A stretch of DNA of 64,000 bases. It comes from Casuarina equisetifolia. Its lineage: Eukaryota > Streptophyta > Magnoliopsida > Fagales > Casuarinaceae. The notes below the pieces were generated by a model. It was not told where the DNA came from. It searched no databases and worked only from the letters and a program-made list of their open reading frames with translations. Position 1 is the stretch's first letter; every line of letters starts with the position of its first letter. The translations under genes were made by a program, and so were the position numbers. The stretch covers positions 13,357,884-13,421,883 of the forward strand of contig CM052356.1 in NCBI GenBank assembly GCA_028551475.1, given 5' to 3'. This document shows positions 1 through 12,126 of this stretch, piece after piece.

Positions 1-3000
1 AAGAAGGTGGAAAAGGTCCCATGAAATCAATACCCCAGACATCAAATAACTCACACACAATAACATTGTTTAGAGGCATCTCATGTTTCCTAGAAATATT
101 CTCAATTCTTTGACATTGATCACATGCAACTACATATGAATATGCATCTCTAAAAAGTGTGGGCTAATAAAATCCAGACTGTAAAACCTTAGCTGCAGTT
201 ATGGTGGCACCAAAATGACCACTAGCCTCTCTAGCATGACAATGGTGTAGGATATTAGCCATCTCTTCCTCAGGAACACATCTCCTTATAACCTGGTCTA
301 CACATACTTTAAACAAGAAAGGCTTTTCCCAAAAATAATGTTTGAGGTCATAAAAGAATTTTTTTCTTTGTTGATATGACATTTCAGGAGGAAGAACATT
401 ACTTACTAAATAATTGACAAAATCAGCATACCAAGGAATTTGGATGGATTGGAGTGCAAAACTATTTTCATCAGGAAATTCTTCTATAATCGGGTAATCT
501 TCTTCCTTCAGATTGGGAATTCTGGACAAATGATCTGCAACTAGATTTTCGGTCCCCTTCTTATCCTTGATCTCCAAATCAAACTCTTGTAGCAATAGAA
601 TCCACCTGATTAACCTAGGTTTTGATTCTTTCTTTTCAAGTAGATGCTTAAGAGCAGAGTGGTCAAAATAAACAATAACTTTTGAACCAATTAGATAAGA
701 ACAAAATTTATCAAAAGCAAATACTACTGCCAAAAGTTCTTTTTCTGTTGTTGAATAATTCAATTATGCACCTGACAAAGTTCGACTAGCATAGTAAATG
801 GTCTGAAAAACTCCATTCTTCCATTGTCCTAAAACAGCTCCTACTGCAAAATCACTAGCATCACACATTAGCTCAAAAGGTAAGTCCCATTCTGGTGCTG
901 CCATGATTGGTGCTGATATTAATTTTTCCTTTAAAGTTTTAAAAGCCTTCAAGCATTCATCAGAAAATTTATATTTCACATCTTTAATCAACAAACTTGA
1001 AAGGGGTCTAGCAATTTTAGAAAAATCTTTTATAAACCGCCTATAGAATCCTACATGCCCCAAAAAGCCTCTAACAAGTTTCACTGATGTTGGTGGGGGC
1101 AGTTTTACAATGACCTCCACTTTAGCTCGATCAACCTCTAATCCTTTTTTAGATATCTTATGCCCAAGCACTATTCCTTCCTACACCATAAAATGACACT
1201 TCTCCCAATTCAAAACAAGGTTAGTCTCTTCACACCTTTGTAAGACCCTTGCTAAATTATCTAAACAAATGTCAAATGATGAACCAAATATAGAAAAATC
1301 ATCCATGAAAATCTCAATGAATTTTTCAACCATATCAAAAAAAATAGCCATCATGCATCTCTGAAAAGTGGCTGGTGCATTACAAAGACCAAAGGGCATT
1401 CTTCTAAAAGCAAAGGTACCATAAGGACAAGTGAAAGTGGTTTTCTCTTGATCTTCTGGTGTAATGTGAATTTGATTATACCTGAATACCCATCAAGAAA
1501 GCAATAAAATTCATGTCCTACAAGTCTTTCTAACATTTGATCAATAAATGGTAAAGGGAAATGATCTTTTCTAGTGGCATCATTCAGTTTTCTATAATCT
1601 ATACACACACGCCATCCAGTAACTGTCCTAGTTGAAATCAATTCATTATTATCATTTCTTTGAATAGTCATACCTCCCTTCTTTGGCACAACTTGCACAA
1701 GACTTACCCAGGGACTATCTGAGATAGGATAAATGATCCCTGCATCAAGCAACTTGATTACCTTAGCCTTCACCACTTTTTGCATCTTTGGATTCAATCG
1801 CCTCTGAGGTTGAACAGTAGCTTTGTACTGCTCTTCCATCAAAATCTTGTGCATGCAAAGTGAAGGACTAATTCCCTTGATGTCAGCTATTTTCCATCCA
1901 ATTGCTCCTTTATGCTCTTTCAACACCTGAAGTAATTTCTCTTCCATTGATTCTGTCAAAAAAGAAGATATAATTACTGGCAAAGTAGAAACTTCATCTA
2001 AATAAACATATTTCAAATGAGAAGGTAAGGGCTTGAGTTCAAGAGTTGGGGGCTCTTCAATTGATGGCTTAAGTTTTGTCATATGTTGTCCCAACTCCTC
2101 AAACTTTGTTGCCTTTTGTTGTGAATATGGTGGATTTGCCTCCATGAGATTGGCATACTCCTGTATCTCTTCACTTTCAATTTCCTCATTCTTTGGGTGA
2201 ACCAAGCATGCTTCAAGTGGATCCTTGAAAGCTTTTTTTTGAAAGATCTTATTCACAAACTTATCAATTGTCTCAACCCTAAAGCAGGAATTATCATCAA
2301 AGGGATGTTTCATAGTTAATAAAAACATTAAAAGTGACAAAATCATTTTGAACTCTTAATATTAACTTCCCTTGTTGTACATCAATCAAAGCTCTCCCTG
2401 TTGCTAGAAAAGGTCGACCTAAGATAAATGGTACCTCAAAGTCTTCCTCCATGTCAAGTACTATAAAATCTGCAGGAAAAATGAATTTGTCAACTTTTAC
2501 CAATACATTTTCTACAATGCCCTTCGGATATTTAATTGATTGATCAGCCAATTGTAGGGACACTGTGGTTGGCTTCACTTCACCCAATCCTAATTTCCTG
2601 AAAATAGAAAAAGGCATTAGATTAATACTAGCTCCTAAATCACATAATGCCTTATCAAAGTGAGAATCTCTAATAATACAAGGAATTGTAAAACTCCCTA
2701 GATCTTTTAATTTTGCAGGCAGTTTGTTTTGTAAGATGGCTGAGCATTTTTCAGTTAGCTTCATAGTTTCATACTCTTCCAGCTTTTGTTTTTCAATATC
2801 TCTTTAAGAAATTTTGCATAACTGGGCATTTGAGCTAATGCATCTACAAAAGGAATGTTAATATGCAATTTTTTAAATACATCAAGAAATTTAGAAAACT
2901 GCTTATCTATTTTATGTTGCTGGAGTCTCTGAGGAAATGGAATTGGAGGCACATAAGGCTTAGGATTATCAGGGAATAATGTCCTCTTGGTTGCCTCCTC

Positions 3001-4585
3001 AGGCTGCTTGCTAACATCATCTTCCTTATCCCTGACATTTTCCTTTTCAACATCATCTTTTCCCACTTGTTTGCCATTTCTCAAGGTTATTACCTTTGCA
3101 TCTTCTATAGGATTCTTCTCTGTGCTACTTGGCAATGAACCTTGTTGTATTCTAGAAATCATATTAGCCAACTGACCTATTTACACCTCTAAATTTTGAA
3201 TTGAAGCTTCTTGGTTTTGCATTCTTGTTTCATTGTTCTGTAACATCTTGGCAACCATTTCCTCTAAGTTAGGCTTCTTTTCTTCTGGTTGCCTGAACCC
3301 TGGTAGTGGCCTCATTGCATTAGAATTACTCCATGAAAAATTTGGGTGGTTACGCCATCCCAAATTGTAAGTGTTGGAGTATGGATTATTTTGTGGCCTA
3401 CTTGAATTTCCAACATAATTAGCATTTTCGCGACCCTGTGCAAAGGTGTTACCTACTTGGCACTCTATGCTTGCATGTCCTCCACCACAATGATCACATA
3501 ATATGTTTTGAATCCTCATGACTGGAGCACTCAGGTTATCTATTTTCGTGTTGAGTTTTTCAATTTGTGCATACATTGCAGTGTAAGCATCTACTTCATG
3601 AATTCCACTAGCTTTCCTCACTGGTGACCTCTCAGTAGGCCATTAATAACTATTATTTGACATTTTCTCCAAAAGATCATATGCTTCTTTTGGTGTCTTA
3701 TTGTTCAAAGCCTCTCCTGCAGCTGCATCAAGCATAAAACGAAGATTTGTACTAGACCCATTATAGAAAGTTTGTACTTGTAACCATATGGGTAGTCCAT
3801 GTTGTGGACATTTTCTTAAAAGCTCCTTGAATCTTTCCCAAGCTTCATACAATGATTCATTGTCCATCTATATAAAAGCGGTAATATCATTATGCATTTT
3901 TGCAGATTTTACTAGAGGAAAGAACTTACTAAGAAATTTCTGAGCCAAATCATCCCATGTTGTAATTGATCCTGCAGGAAGAGAAGAAAGCCAACTTTTA
4001 GCTTTGTCTCTTAAAGAAAATGGGAATAGCCTTAATCTAACAGCATCATCTGTGACTCCATTATATTTAATCATGTCATAGATTTCAAGAAAAGCATCAA
4101 TGTGAGCATTTGGATCATCATTTGGTAGCCCATAAAATTGCACAGAATTTTGAAGCATCTGAATGAGTGCTGGCTTGATTTCAAAGTTGTTTGATTGAAT
4201 TGCAGGCCTTTTGATGCTTGATGTGGCACCCTGAACTGTTGGTGCAACATATTCTTTTAGAAGCTTGCGTGGATCATCATTCTCTGCCATTTTTGTAGCT
4301 TCACTTCTTTGTTCTCTTAGCTCCTTTCGTTGCTTTCTGACTGTGCATTCAATTTCTGGGTCAAGATTAACAAGTTGTTCTCTTTGGCTACGGGTCATGC
4401 ACGTCTGTAACAATCCTGAAAAGTAGCAACTAAAAAAAATGATTGATATTTTTTTTAATTAATTTTTTTAATGTAAAAATAACAATAATAAAGCAAAGCA
4501 AAAATAAAATCTAACAAAACAAAAAAAAATTTCTTTTTAAAGAAAATAAAAACTAGATTAAACTTAATGAGTAGTAAAACAACCA

Positions 4586-4604
4586 ATCCCCGGCAACGGC
4601 GCCA
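4586..4604 (-). promoter_or_regulatory. Primer-binding site complementary to tRNA-Asp
   Basis: On the minus strand this reads TGGCGCCGTTGCCGGGGAT, the complement of the conserved 3' end of plant tRNA-Asp including the CCA tail. It is where reverse transcription would have been primed. It fixes the element's orientation and supports the Athila assignment. Confidence 0.85.
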
Positions 4605-4610
4605 AAAACT

Positions 4611-5960
4611 TGTTCGGTGAATTTTAAATGCAAGTGAACACGTCGAACAAGTAATATAATGATAAGAAAAGTATCGTCCCACGAAGATTGGTGAATACTA
4701 AACTAATTAAGTACTAATGATGAATAAATCCTAAAATTTATCTAGCAAATCAAAATATTGTTGATGATGAATTAAAATTTAAAACTTTCAAAACGAAAAC
4801 TCAAGACTAATTAAAATTGAATCCAAGTAAGAAAAATCAAGATGAGAAACATGTTAGAGCTTTCGATTTCACCATAACTACTAGATATGAATTTTTATAG
4901 TTTATGCCTACAAGAATGATATTACCTATGTGATGGCGGAACTTCCTAATTTATTTACTATCCTATGTCTAGGTATAGTAAACCTATTTAGTTCATTAAT
5001 TCACTATATCTCTATATGTGAATTGAAACAAACCAAATGCATTAGGATCTGTGAATATTCCTGGTTTACAATAAATCTTTCGATCATCTTATCACCAAAA
5101 GCCACACAAATAACATGGTATATATCTATCCATATTTAATTCATGGTTATATATTATAAGAAGCAATTGCATATTATTACCTCTCAGTCTCAAATATGCA
5201 CATCAAATCATTTAAGTGGTGGCCAATCACTTAAAAACATTAAGCATAATAATATATAACTCACATAAATAAATATCTTGCAAAACATAAAAACTTATAA
5301 AATTCACATCATCATAGTTAGGCTACATCTTCGCTCTAACAAAAGAAGTTTAGAACATAATAAAATAACAAACCAAAGCAATAGTAGAAATTAAGCAAAA
5401 CATCTTAAATAAAAAAAAAAAACAGGAAAGTTGTCACCACACTGTCTTTTCTTTAAGAATTCTTTACAGAATTCCTACAATTCAAGAATGATAAGAAGTA
5501 AAGGGAAGCTTTCGCGCCTCTATTTCTCTTTTTCTTTCTTGGTTTTCTCTTTCTTCTCTCACTTTTTCTCTCTTCCTTGGTTGGTTTCGGCGGCAACACA
5601 CGGCTTCTTCTTCTTTTCTCTCTCTTCTCTCTCCTCTTTTCTTGTGCGGTGCCTTCTCTTCTTCACGTTTTCTCCTCCTTGCGGTTCCTTTTATGCTATC
5701 TTTTCCTCCTCCTTGGCAACGTGTCCTTGTCCTACTCAATTTAGAATTCACTTTTTTGGTCTTTTCTTTTATTCTTTTGGATTTGTACACGTTGCCTTCT
5801 TGTAGCTTTTTTTTTCTTTATTTCTTTTGCTCTTTTAGGGTTTGCTGCATAAATAACATAAATTTACATAAATATATCAAAACTTAAATATTATCTTATA
5901 AAACTTGTATTATTTATATCTTAAAATATCTAAAATAACTCTATAAAAATAGAGTTATCA
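4611..5960 (-). repeat. LTR of the Athila-like element (family A)
   Basis: The 1350-bp terminal repeat reads TG...CA, with TGATAACTC at its 5' end on the minus strand and CACCGAACA at its 3' end. The same ends occur in four solo copies at 16069, 24785, 48767 and 55596. The middle part (about 5400-5800) differs from the solo copies by eye, so this element is probably a separate subfamily. A perfect 8-bp-stem hairpin lies at 5937-5956, four bases inside the LTR end. Confidence 0.88.
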
Positions 5961-7924
5961 GCCCCCTACATGGACTAAGGACTATCTCTATTCTAACATC
6001 CACACCTCAAGTACACATTATCCAGTTTCTTCTTATGTGAGCTTTGCGCGGCTCACACCTAATCATCTCTATTGCATTAGTCGTATCTCTGAGGAATAGG
6101 AACCTACCACTTATCATGAAGTAGCTCAAGATCAGCGATGGTAGCAGGCCATGGAGGTTGAACTTCAGGCCCTTACTGACAATCATATTTGGGATCTTGT
6201 CCCTCGGCCTTCCCATCGCAAATCCATTGGTTGCAAATGAGTTTATAAGATTAAGTACAAGGCTAATGGTTCTATTGAACATTATAAAACCCGCTTAGTG
6301 GCTAAAGGCTTCACCCAAAAGGAGGGTTTTGACTATCAAGAGAACTTTTCTCTAGTGGCCAAGGAAGTTACTGTCCGCTCCTTCATTGTCATTGTTGCAT
6401 CACGCGATTGGCCTCTTCATCAGATGGATGTCTACAATGCTTTCCTTCATGGCGATTTGGATGAGGAGATTTACATGGACCTTCCTTCGGGTTTATGCTG
6501 ACAAGGGGAGTCTACAGTTTGTCGTCTTTGTAAATCCCTCTATGGACTCAAACAAGCATCTCGCTAATAGTATGTGAAGTTCACTACTGCACTCATTACT
6601 GCCTACTTTTGACAATCACGCTATGACTATGCTTTATTCATTTGGCATTGAGGTACCTCTGCCATTTACTTATTAATATATGTCGATGATATTTTCATTA
6701 TAGGAAATAATCCTCATGCCATTATAGACTTCAAGCAGTATTTGCATTCTACTTTCCACATAAAAGATTGGGTCCTCCTAAGTATTTCCTAGGGATTGAG
6801 ATTGTCGTTCCCATAAAGGCATTTGTCTTAGTCAACACAAGTTTGTCCTCGAGATTATTTCATAAGTTGGCCTATCAGGATGCAAACCAGTAATCATTCC
6901 TATTGAATAAAATGCAAAATTAACAACTGCAGCTTATGATATTGGCATATCCCCTCTAGACGAGGATCCTTTGCTCCATGATCCATCAATCTACCAACGT
7001 TTAGTTAGCAAGCTCATTTATCTCACAATGACTCGACCTAATATATGTTATGCAATCCAAATACTTAGCCAATTCATGCATGAGCCAAAACAATCTCACA
7101 TAGTCGCAGCTCTGAAAGTTGTAAACTATTTGAAGGGATGTCCCGGTTTGGGAATCCTTATATCTCGTGATTGTAATCTCGAGATGACAGCCTACTGTGA
7201 TACAGACTATGCTACATGCCCTATGAGTCGAAGATCCATAATTGGGTTCTGCGTAAAGTTGGGAAACCCTCTACTATCATGGAAGACGAAGAAACAATCT
7301 ATTGTATCCTTATCCCCCATGGAGTCAGAATATTGAGCTATGACAAAGACAGTTTGTGAAATAGTTTGGATGTGAGGCTTACTTCGAGACCTCAGTATTT
7401 GGGTACAAAGACCTACAACTTTATTTTGTGATAATGATGCTACTCTCAAGCTTGCAACAAATCCAATTGTTCATGAAAGAACAAAACATATTGAAGTTGA
7501 TTGTCATTTCACAAGAGATATTTTCACCAAGCCTTTATGTCATAGGCAACATGTGTATCTACTGAGCAAGCTTGGCGTTCTTGACATTTACCTATCGCCA
7601 GCTTAATGGGGAGTGTTGAAGATATGGTTGCCCTAGCATCTATAATAGTTGTCCCAATATATTCTCTTCCCATATTAAGACAATGAGAATATTGCAATTA
7701 TGGATATAGAATATGTTGTATAGGGAAATTATTCTTTTCTTTACTTGTAATTATTTTTTTCCTTTCTCATTACGTTCCTTGTATTATAAGTAGAACATCA
7801 TGTAATAGTTATAATTCAAGTAGTCCAAGAGAAACTTTTGTCCACTATTCTTGCTCTTACCGTTGCTTCCTCTCTATTTCTTGTCACATATGACTAACGG
7901 ATTTCTAATATGAATTCTTAAACA
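5961..7924 (+). mobile_element. Ty1/copia retrotransposon remnant (RT, RNase H, 3' LTR)
   Basis: This plus-strand remnant carries copia reverse transcriptase (about 6140-6860, with a recognisable YVDD-type motif near 6680) and RNase H (about 6971-7560). A purine-rich tract (about 7606-7613) is followed by a putative 3' LTR that begins TGTTGAAG at 7614 and probably ends near 7924. The left part is missing: it abuts the LTR of the Athila-like element at 5961, which probably inserted into it. The element is broken in many places and looks old. The LTR right end is a guess because no second copy lies in the window. Confidence 0.72.
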
Positions 7925-7999
7925 ACAAAGTATAAAAGTTCACAAATTGTAGATTAGAGACTCAGAACTTGTAACTCTAGGGACACAAGAAATTTCCTA

Positions 8000-8400
8000 G
8001 TCCTAGTTGTTGGTGGCAATCCAAGAGAATCAACTGAAAATGGACCGACAGCCGCGAAGTTGGATATCGGGTGGCTTCACAGGGGAAGTATACCTGGGGT
8101 TGGAGCTTTGGTGGTAACCGGAGTTCCAACACAGTTTCCCACGACGATCACTCTCTTTCTTGGGCTTGTTGTCTACTTTGATGCAGATACTTGTACGGCC
8201 TTTCCGTGGTTTACAGGTTCCGCGAAAAAGTCATAAGGAGCAACGAAATAGCCAGGCAGGAGAAATTAGCTTTGAGACCTTGGACTTTCCCTTATTGCGC
8301 CGTCCCGCTTCATCTATTTTATTGTTTAGTGCGGCTAATGAGTGCTCTAGATTCGTTTCTCACTTTGGCCCTACGCTGAATTATTACGGGAGAAAAAGGT
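8000..8400 (-). pseudogene. Fossil copy of the first exon and leader of the RLCK gene at 30-32.7 kb
   Basis: On the minus strand this block is clearly similar to the first exon, leader and start of intron 1 of the kinase gene at 30229-32690 (compare about 32510-32960). The exon copy (8094-8142) keeps residues GNCVGTPV and a GT donor (GTATAC). It is six codons shorter than the 67-nt live exon, and its initiation codon is GTG where the live gene has ATG. No kinase exons follow: downstream on the minus strand the sequence runs into the copia 3' LTR. Similarity on the leader side continues to about 8400, with a further weak match between about 9655-9690 and 33700-33740. I infer a duplicated gene start that lost its body, or a duplication truncated by retroelement insertion. 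Confidence 0.8.
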
Positions 8401-9231
8401 ACTTTTTTCGCCTCTACAATTCTTAAGCGCAGGAAAAGTCAAGCCAGAGGCAGAACAAGGATCAAGGGCTAGATCAGCGTTAGGAGAAAAGATGCAACCT
8501 GTTTCCCAGAGGGACCAGCTGAGCCAAAACCCATGGCGTCCCATTTAAGCCTCGGCCACCGGTCATCTGAAAGTGAACTAGTCGGAAAAATGCAGGCGCC
8601 TCATTTTCTTAATCAAGGAAGATGTGAAGATAAGCAAGACGGCAGAAACCACAAAATAGATAGATATTTTTCTCTCTCACGCTCTATTTTCGGTCTATAA
8701 ATATGAGCATAGGAGTAATAGTTAACAATCTCGGTTATCTGTCTCCTTTTCTTCTTAAACAATTCAATCCGATTCTTAAGTTTTTCCTTTATAGTGTTGC
8801 TGAAATTCAACAAAATTGCATCACTCATGTATAAATTGAACACAACCATATAAACACATACACTCAAATACAGTAAATTTATGAGATTTGATACATTATA
8901 ATGTCTTGTAGTCTTTCCTCATTACTTTTTTCTTTTCTTTTCTTTCATATCAAATAAGCATTTCATAAATTCTTTTATTATCTAGAATCTACGAGAGAGG
9001 CTATTTTCAATAACTAAGTCCCTCAAGATAATTCTCTTTACTAGCCCACTAAATTTCTCTTATTACAATCATATCCTCTAACTTAATTATTTCACTAATC
9101 CTAATATATAGCAACTCATATTTTCTTTTTCTTTTTCTTTTTTGGTGGAAAATTAAGTTTATATTAATAAAACTTAAATTTCTCCTTAAGTAGCAGCTTG
9201 TATTTCAATTTGAAATAAACCTTACCCTTAA
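8401..9231. other. Gene-free AT-rich stretch
   Basis: I see no convincing gene here. The first 200 bases are less AT-rich and may extend the duplicated kinase leader. The rest is AT-rich with short pyrimidine runs, for example near 8925-8945 and 9120-9140. Confidence 0.4.
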
Positions 9232-9349
9232 GTAGTTTAAGCTTATAATGAAATAAATTTGGATTGAATCAATTTAATTCTTAAAGGTTAGTAGTTTAAG
9301 CTTATAATGAATAAAATTTGGATTGGATCAATTTAGTTTTTTAAGGTTC
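9232..9349. repeat. Tandem duplication, 59-bp unit x 2
   Basis: Two adjacent copies (9232-9290 and 9291-9349) both begin GTAGTTTAAGCTTATAATGA and share GGATTG-ATCAATTTA. They differ at several bases by eye. The sequence is non-coding. Confidence 0.8.
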
Positions 9350-11211
9350 TTTTGATTGTGAATACATCAATTTAATTCTCGGGCTTTGTGTAATGCGACT
9401 TTTCCAAGTTAATTGCACTTAGACGTTGGCACGTGATTTTCGTTCATTTGTGAAGCCATTTAATACTGTGAGAACTTCAAACAATACATTATGAACTTTG
9501 TCGAGCAAAAAGTAGTATTGTGTGAACAAAATGCCGTTCATGCATTTGGAGAGTGGACCTTCTCCAGTCAAATGTGGAGAGCTAAGCGAAAGATAACTTA
9601 CAATCGAAAGACTCTTCCTTTCAGAGAAGGGCATTTGAACCGACTCAATTTAATGGTTAGATTCTCAAATTTTGCGTACGTGAACAATTTAGCTCATGAT
9701 GTACAAAAATATATAGCTAACGCAGTAAGAAACCATGTACGTGATGACGCTAAATTTAACGCAATAAAGAAAATGAGAAACGATTTCTTTATTTCTTTAA
9801 ATTGTTCTAATTTTTCTATTTATAAAAAAAAAATTCTCTTTTCTTTTCTTTCTACATACAAACTAGACAACTCTTCCCTATTTGGAAAATCACCAAATCT
9901 CATAAGAGAAGAAATTCTAATCTGGCAAAATTCCATTTTTGCCTATTACAAGCAAAATCATTGGATTGCCCCTGCTCTAAATGTTTATTTAAAATTTAAA
10001 ATTTTCCTTTGAAATCAAAATTAGTACAATACCTCTATATCATAGTGTAGATTGCTCCTCAACTTAGGAGTCTCCTTGGAGTTTATACCAATAATTCGAT
10101 GATAAATTTCAAATTTGTCTTTTGACAATGTCCTTTTTAGCATAATGGAGTCATTATCATAAATGTGGATTTAACTCTCTAGAGTTGGTAACATGATTAT
10201 CCAATAATGTCTTGATATCTTTTAGTATTAAATGACTTTCCTGTCAATAAACAAAACGGATTCGGAAATTATATCTTCTACCAAGACATTCGCAACATCA
10301 ACTCCGTGGAACAATGTACTACTACCGAAAGTTCAATAAGCAATCGATATTTCTCAATCAAGGGTGTGGCTTATAGAATTATTGCCAAGGTGAATGGTAT
10401 TTTAAGTATCATATAGCACCATTTAACGACCTTACTTGAAAACGAGTTTTTGAAGATTTCTTCATTCATAGCAATTCCTTAACTTTCATGCCATGATTCC
10501 TCCCATAAATGTTTTTAGATACCTTGAAGTAGAACTAAGTGTATCAAAATCTCCAACCTTCAACTATAACAACTTGCTTAAAGTTAAAGGCTAAAAAAGC
10601 CTTAGTCTACGTAACTCTCTAGTATGATGACCGATTGTAAAGGGAGTCTTATTGTGCCAAAATTTACAACAATAAATACTCAATGTGTACTATTTTTCGT
10701 ATTACGTTATTCTTCAGTATAATGTTTTCCGACCACTTACCATTATTTTTACATTTTTGCATCACCACCAAATATCTTTCTTAGGTTGACCTGCCCACTT
10801 ACCAAAGACGAAGACCTGACCACTAACCCCCACATTGTTCACGTTTTATGCTTGGTTGGCTTTCTGGGACCCTTAAGCCACTTGTGGAGTGGTCCATTTC
10901 CAGACTAATTTACGCTAAAGGTGTTAAGTGATCAAGGTCTGGTTTTGTAGTTTGTTGTGTTCGGATGGGCCAATTATGCAAGCTCTTAAAAAAAGGCAAA
11001 GGTTTTTTTTTTTTTTTGGCGTAGGTGAAGGGATAAAGAGGATTGTGTATCAAACTTGGAACCAAAGAGGTCCTAGGAAGTGCAAGCTACCAACTGAGCT
11101 GCATGTGTTATATACGTGTAGGTCATGACAAAATTTTCTTTGAATTTAAGAACATCCATTCTTGTTGAACTTTTGATGAAATGATGAACAATCAAATGAA
11201 CTAGATATAGG
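9350..11211. other. Unassigned DNA without a recognised gene
   Basis: A plus-strand reading frame of 173 codons occurs at 9491-10012, but it shows no domain I recognise and its second half is low-complexity, so I do not call it a gene. Around 9655-9690 there is a short match to the region upstream of the kinase gene (about 33700-33740). From 10200 to 10700 the sequence looks like degraded repeat DNA, but I cannot name a family. Confidence 0.35.
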
Positions 11212-11560
11212 GCATTTTGAACAAGAACAAAGCTACTCATATTCTTTCGCGACAAGCCGAGTGTTTTTGTCAGTCCAAACAAGGTACTCCAGTTTTGCAG
11301 AAAGATTATCTTGCGCCCCAATTCACATGGTGCATTTTAAGCAAAAATGGAGCTATACACTCTTTTGCAACAAGTTGAACATTTTTCTCAACTCAAACAA
11401 GGTTTTCGTTTTCACCCCAGAATATCCCACTTTGGGCCCTCAATTCATATGATTCATTTTGAGCAAAAACAGAACAGCTCATATTCTTTTACAGCAAAGC
11501 AAGCATTTTTTCCATCTCAAACAAGGTTCTCCATTTTCGCCATGAAGTGCCCCCTGAATT
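11212..11560. repeat. Tandem repeat, about 121-bp unit, nearly three copies
   Basis: Diverged copies begin at 11212, 11332 and 11454. Each starts GCATTTTGA/AGCAAAAA (third copy CATTTTGAGC) and carries a middle block ending in CAAACAAGGT. The third copy ends near 11560 after the CCATGAAGTGCCCC block. They look like internal subrepeats of a larger, unidentified transposable element. Confidence 0.78.
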
Positions 11561-12126
11561 TTTTATTTTTTATTTTTGGAATGAAAATAGAAAAATATAC
11601 ACTAGAAAATTTCCAAAATTTTTCACTACAAAACTGGTCAATAATTGTTCGCACTTTTCTTCGATTTTGTACTAGATTTTTTCTTTTGTTTCTTATGTTT
11701 CTTATGTTTCTTGATATCGTTGTAGGTCTAACGTTCCACGCTCTAACTCACCCCTCAATCGTTCATGTCCCTAATGTCATGAAGAAGCATGAAATGTGCA
11801 AAAAGTTTCTTTTGCACCTCATCTTCATCAGTTGAACCTGTCTCTAGTGGCGTAGGGTCAATAACGGCTGATGTGGAAGACCCACTTAATCTTTTCCGTC
11901 TGTTGTTCAGTTCATGCTTTGATTCTGTGGGGTAAACGATTCTCTTCCAAGAGACAACTCCAGAAAAGCTTGTTGAGGAGAAACAGTAGAGGTAAACTGG
12001 GTTCTGAGCAGCGTTCATCCTTGAAATGCTTGAAGCCAGTGTCGCAACAGTTGAGTGATAATGCTTGGACAGAAGATTGAGTTCCCAGAGGACTAAAGGA
12101 AAGCACCACTTAAATTGGGATCTAAG
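11561..12126. other. Unassigned DNA left of the TRIM insertion
   Basis: This segment starts AT-rich, with a short 10-bp triplication near 11690-11715 (unit containing TTTCTTATG). It then changes near 11760 to more balanced composition with short open frames on both strands. It may be a decayed host exon region, but I recognise no domain. It continues on the other side of the TRIM at 12707. Confidence 0.3.

Larger units (their letters stand above)
1..5960 (-). mobile_element. Athila-like Ty3/gypsy retrotransposon fossil, 5' part with 5' LTR
   Basis: Reading on the minus strand, the parts come in Ty3/gypsy order: 5' LTR (4611-5960), primer site, gag (about 4413-2770), aspartic protease (about 2764-2297), reverse transcriptase (about 2000-1180), RNase H (about 1170-500) and the zinc-binding start of integrase (about 450-1), with the integrase core continuing past the left edge. 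The primer site at 4586-4604 matches the 3' end of plant tRNA-Asp, a feature known for the Athila lineage, and it lies 6 bases inside the LTR. The gag and protease residues also look Athila/Tat-like. The element is broken, with several breaks in the visible half. The 3' half and 3' LTR lie outside the window, so completeness and target duplication cannot be judged. It probably inserted into the copia remnant that starts at 5961. Confidence 0.85.

Noticed and set aside
5431-5887. Overlapping frames on both strands within the Athila-like LTR
   Set aside because: Pyrimidine-rich LTR sequence gives long low-complexity frames on both strands; no domain is present.
9491-10012. 173-codon plus-strand frame
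   Set aside because: No domain, second half is low-complexity, and its first part overlaps a region with weak similarity to kinase upstream DNA.
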